A DNA stretch of 30,288 nt, taken from Barthelona sp. PAP020. Lineage: Eukaryota > Metamonada: BaSk clade. The translations under genes were made by a program, and so were the position numbers. Below the pieces are notes generated by a model that worked only from the letters and a program-made list of their open reading frames with translations, ran no database searches and was not told where the DNA came from. The stretch is from NCBI GenBank assembly GCA_040182905.1, contig JARQWU010000112.1, forward strand, positions 1 to 30,288. The letters are read 5' to 3'. Positions 29,300 to 30,288 of this stretch are shown one piece after another. How positions within the stretch are numbered: position 1 is the first letter of the stretch; each line of letters starts with the position of its first letter.

Positions 29300-29950
29300 G
29301 TGGTGATGGAATTGCACAATAAATTACTGTTTAAAAGCTTTATCAATTAAGCAATAAATTAATTTATAATTGGATGAATTATATTCCAGTTGAAGAGAAA
29401 GTAATGACTCAAAAATAACTTTCAAAAAGTATGATTTTGATTTTTTCATTTACAATAGCTTTTCAAATAAAAATAACAATAACTTAAGGTGAATAAGTAT
29501 CTTCTGCATTAATAGATTGAACATTTTTCAATAAAAAACCAATTTTCAAAGAATTAATGCAATCAAAAGCAGTTGAAACCATCCAAATGATGTGTTGTTG
29601 ACAATATAATTGCCCAAATTCTCTTGATTTTGAAAATGAATGAATTGTTGGATTTTATTTTTTCGTTTAAGGGTTTTTTTTTGTATATGTTCCGAAAATG
29701 AGCAGATATTTGACCTAACGACTTTAATAGATGTAAAACATTTTTTTTGTTTGAAATAATCGCATTTTTGATTGTCTTTCATTAATCTTTAGCGATTTTA
29801 TTATTTTGTAAGTGTAAAACTACAGTTTAAAGTAAAATATAAAGAATTTCATTTTTTGTGGTTTTGATGTCAAATTTTTTCTTGATCTAAGTCATTTTCA
29901 TGGTCTTTTTTTCCCTCCTTTAGATATTATGTTCTCAAAAAAATAATAAC
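29300..29950 (-). pseudogene. ALG14: Decayed ALG14 copy
   Basis: The region sits where ALG14 would be in the second copy of the WNK-ALG14-HEAT block. Stretches align with intact ALG14 in order: 29360-29410 with about 15620-15670 (AATTGGAT, then ATATTCC and GTTAAAGA-like), 29600-29655 with about 15855-15905 (TTCTCTTGAT, GAATGAATT-TTGGATTTT), and 29745-29810 with about 15975-16045. A residual minus-strand frame keeps only a YFKQK fragment of the protein. The GSGGHT nucleotide-sugar motif, the VNGPGT loop and the conserved C-terminal block are not readable, and indels and stops interrupt every frame. The organism keeps a good ALG14 at 15552-16211, so loss of this copy should be harmless. Boundaries are approximate. 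Confidence 0.72.
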
Positions 29951-30063
29951 AAGAAAATTAAGTCAATAAATATTCATTTATTCAACAATTCAACTACATA
30001 TATGAAAATTGTCTCAAATAAGATCATTAAAACAATTTTACACTCTTATTTGAAGGCAAGCTT

Positions 30064-30288
30064 CTATAATATTTTGTTTTTTCTCAAAGGAGTCTTAAGT
30101 TCATAAGATTCTTCTTCTTCTTCTTCTTCTTGTTCTTGTTCTTGTTCTTCAGAATCATCATTACTGTTATTGTATTTTTTCCTTTTTGATTTTACAACTT
30201 TGTCTTGTTTATATTCATTGTCATCAAAGACAGGTTGCTCAATTTCATACGTTTCATGATGAAGCATCACAGGCTCTTTCTTTAGAGG
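30064..30288 (-). CDS. C-terminus of a second copy of the HEAT-like protein (cut by window edge)
   Basis: The frame is open to the window edge and ends at 30064. The visible residues match the C-terminus of the 16359-20207 product almost exactly, including KSKRKKYNNSNDDSEE and the end TPLRKNKIL. Bases 30151-30288 match 16431-16568 at 137 of 138 positions; the single change is Ala to Thr. The acidic tract differs: pure Glu in the first copy, Gln-Glu repeats then Glu here. Whether the rest of the gene is intact lies outside the window. If it is, the organism has two near-identical copies of this protein. Confidence 0.82.
   Translation of the reverse strand, partial: PLKKEPVMLHHETYEIEQPVFDDNEYKQDKVVKSKRKKYNNSNDDSEEQEQEQEEEEEEESYELKTPLRKNKIL

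Noticed and set aside
29546-29782. Minus-strand open frame as an independent small gene
   Set aside because: It aligns by position and sequence with the middle of ALG14 (YFKQK fragment), so it is a remnant of the decayed copy.
1-30288. Transposons, CRISPR arrays, rRNA or tRNA genes
   Set aside because: I read for transposase motifs, terminal repeats, regular spacer arrays and tRNA-like T-loops and saw none that I could support. A dedicated tRNA scan would be needed to exclude a divergent tRNA.

Overview
The window is strongly AT-rich nuclear DNA from a eukaryote, most likely a free-living or parasitic flagellated protist. The eukaryotic marker genes are a TCP-1/CCT zeta subunit, CIAO1, ALG14, a WNK kinase pair, an E2F-type factor and a DM10-domain axonemal protein. 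Genes are closely packed on both strands and mostly uninterrupted; the only intron I can support is 41 nt long. TAA, TAG and TGA all end genes, so the code is standard. The flagellar DM10 gene, short intron, low-complexity Q/E tracts and AdhE-related alcohol dehydrogenase would suit a heterolobosean or metamonad-like protist, but I cannot name the species.

Layout. 1-326 (-): 5' part of an EFHC1/Rib72-like DM10 gene with a micro-intron. 617-6994 (+): a 2125-residue polytopic protein ending in a calpain-type protease-like region and a calpain domain III, which is the architecture of plant DEK1 and protist transmembrane calpains. Its Cys/His/Asn triad appears to be gone. 7762-9160 (+): ankyrin-repeat pseudogene. 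9414-10409 (-): Q-rich protein of unknown function. 10683-12350 (+): CCT6. 12775-15390 (-): WNK kinase A. 15552-16211 (-): ALG14. 16359-20207 (-): large HEAT-like protein, possibly condensin CAP-G. 20887-22101 (+): iron-type alcohol dehydrogenase with two of four metal ligands replaced. 22334-24412 (-): coiled-coil protein with five Cdk-type sites. 24466-25422 (+): CIAO1. 25536-26195 (-): E2F-like factor. 26789-29128 (-): WNK kinase B. About 29300-29950 (-): ALG14 pseudogene. 30064 to the window end (-): C-terminus of a second HEAT-protein copy.

The main structural event is a direct duplication of the block WNK-ALG14-HEAT, with copies about 13.7-14 kb apart. The left breakpoint lies just beyond the WNK 3' end, because CCT6 is not repeated. 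The two copies have aged unevenly. Both WNK genes are intact but diverged, the second ALG14 is wrecked, and the HEAT 3' end differs at 1 of 138 positions. That points to gene conversion or a second, recent exchange.

Most genes are housekeeping: protein folding, N-glycosylation, cytosolic Fe-S assembly, chromosome structure and transcription. The candidates for new biology are the membrane pseudo-calpain, the dehydrogenase with altered metal site, and the uneven duplication.
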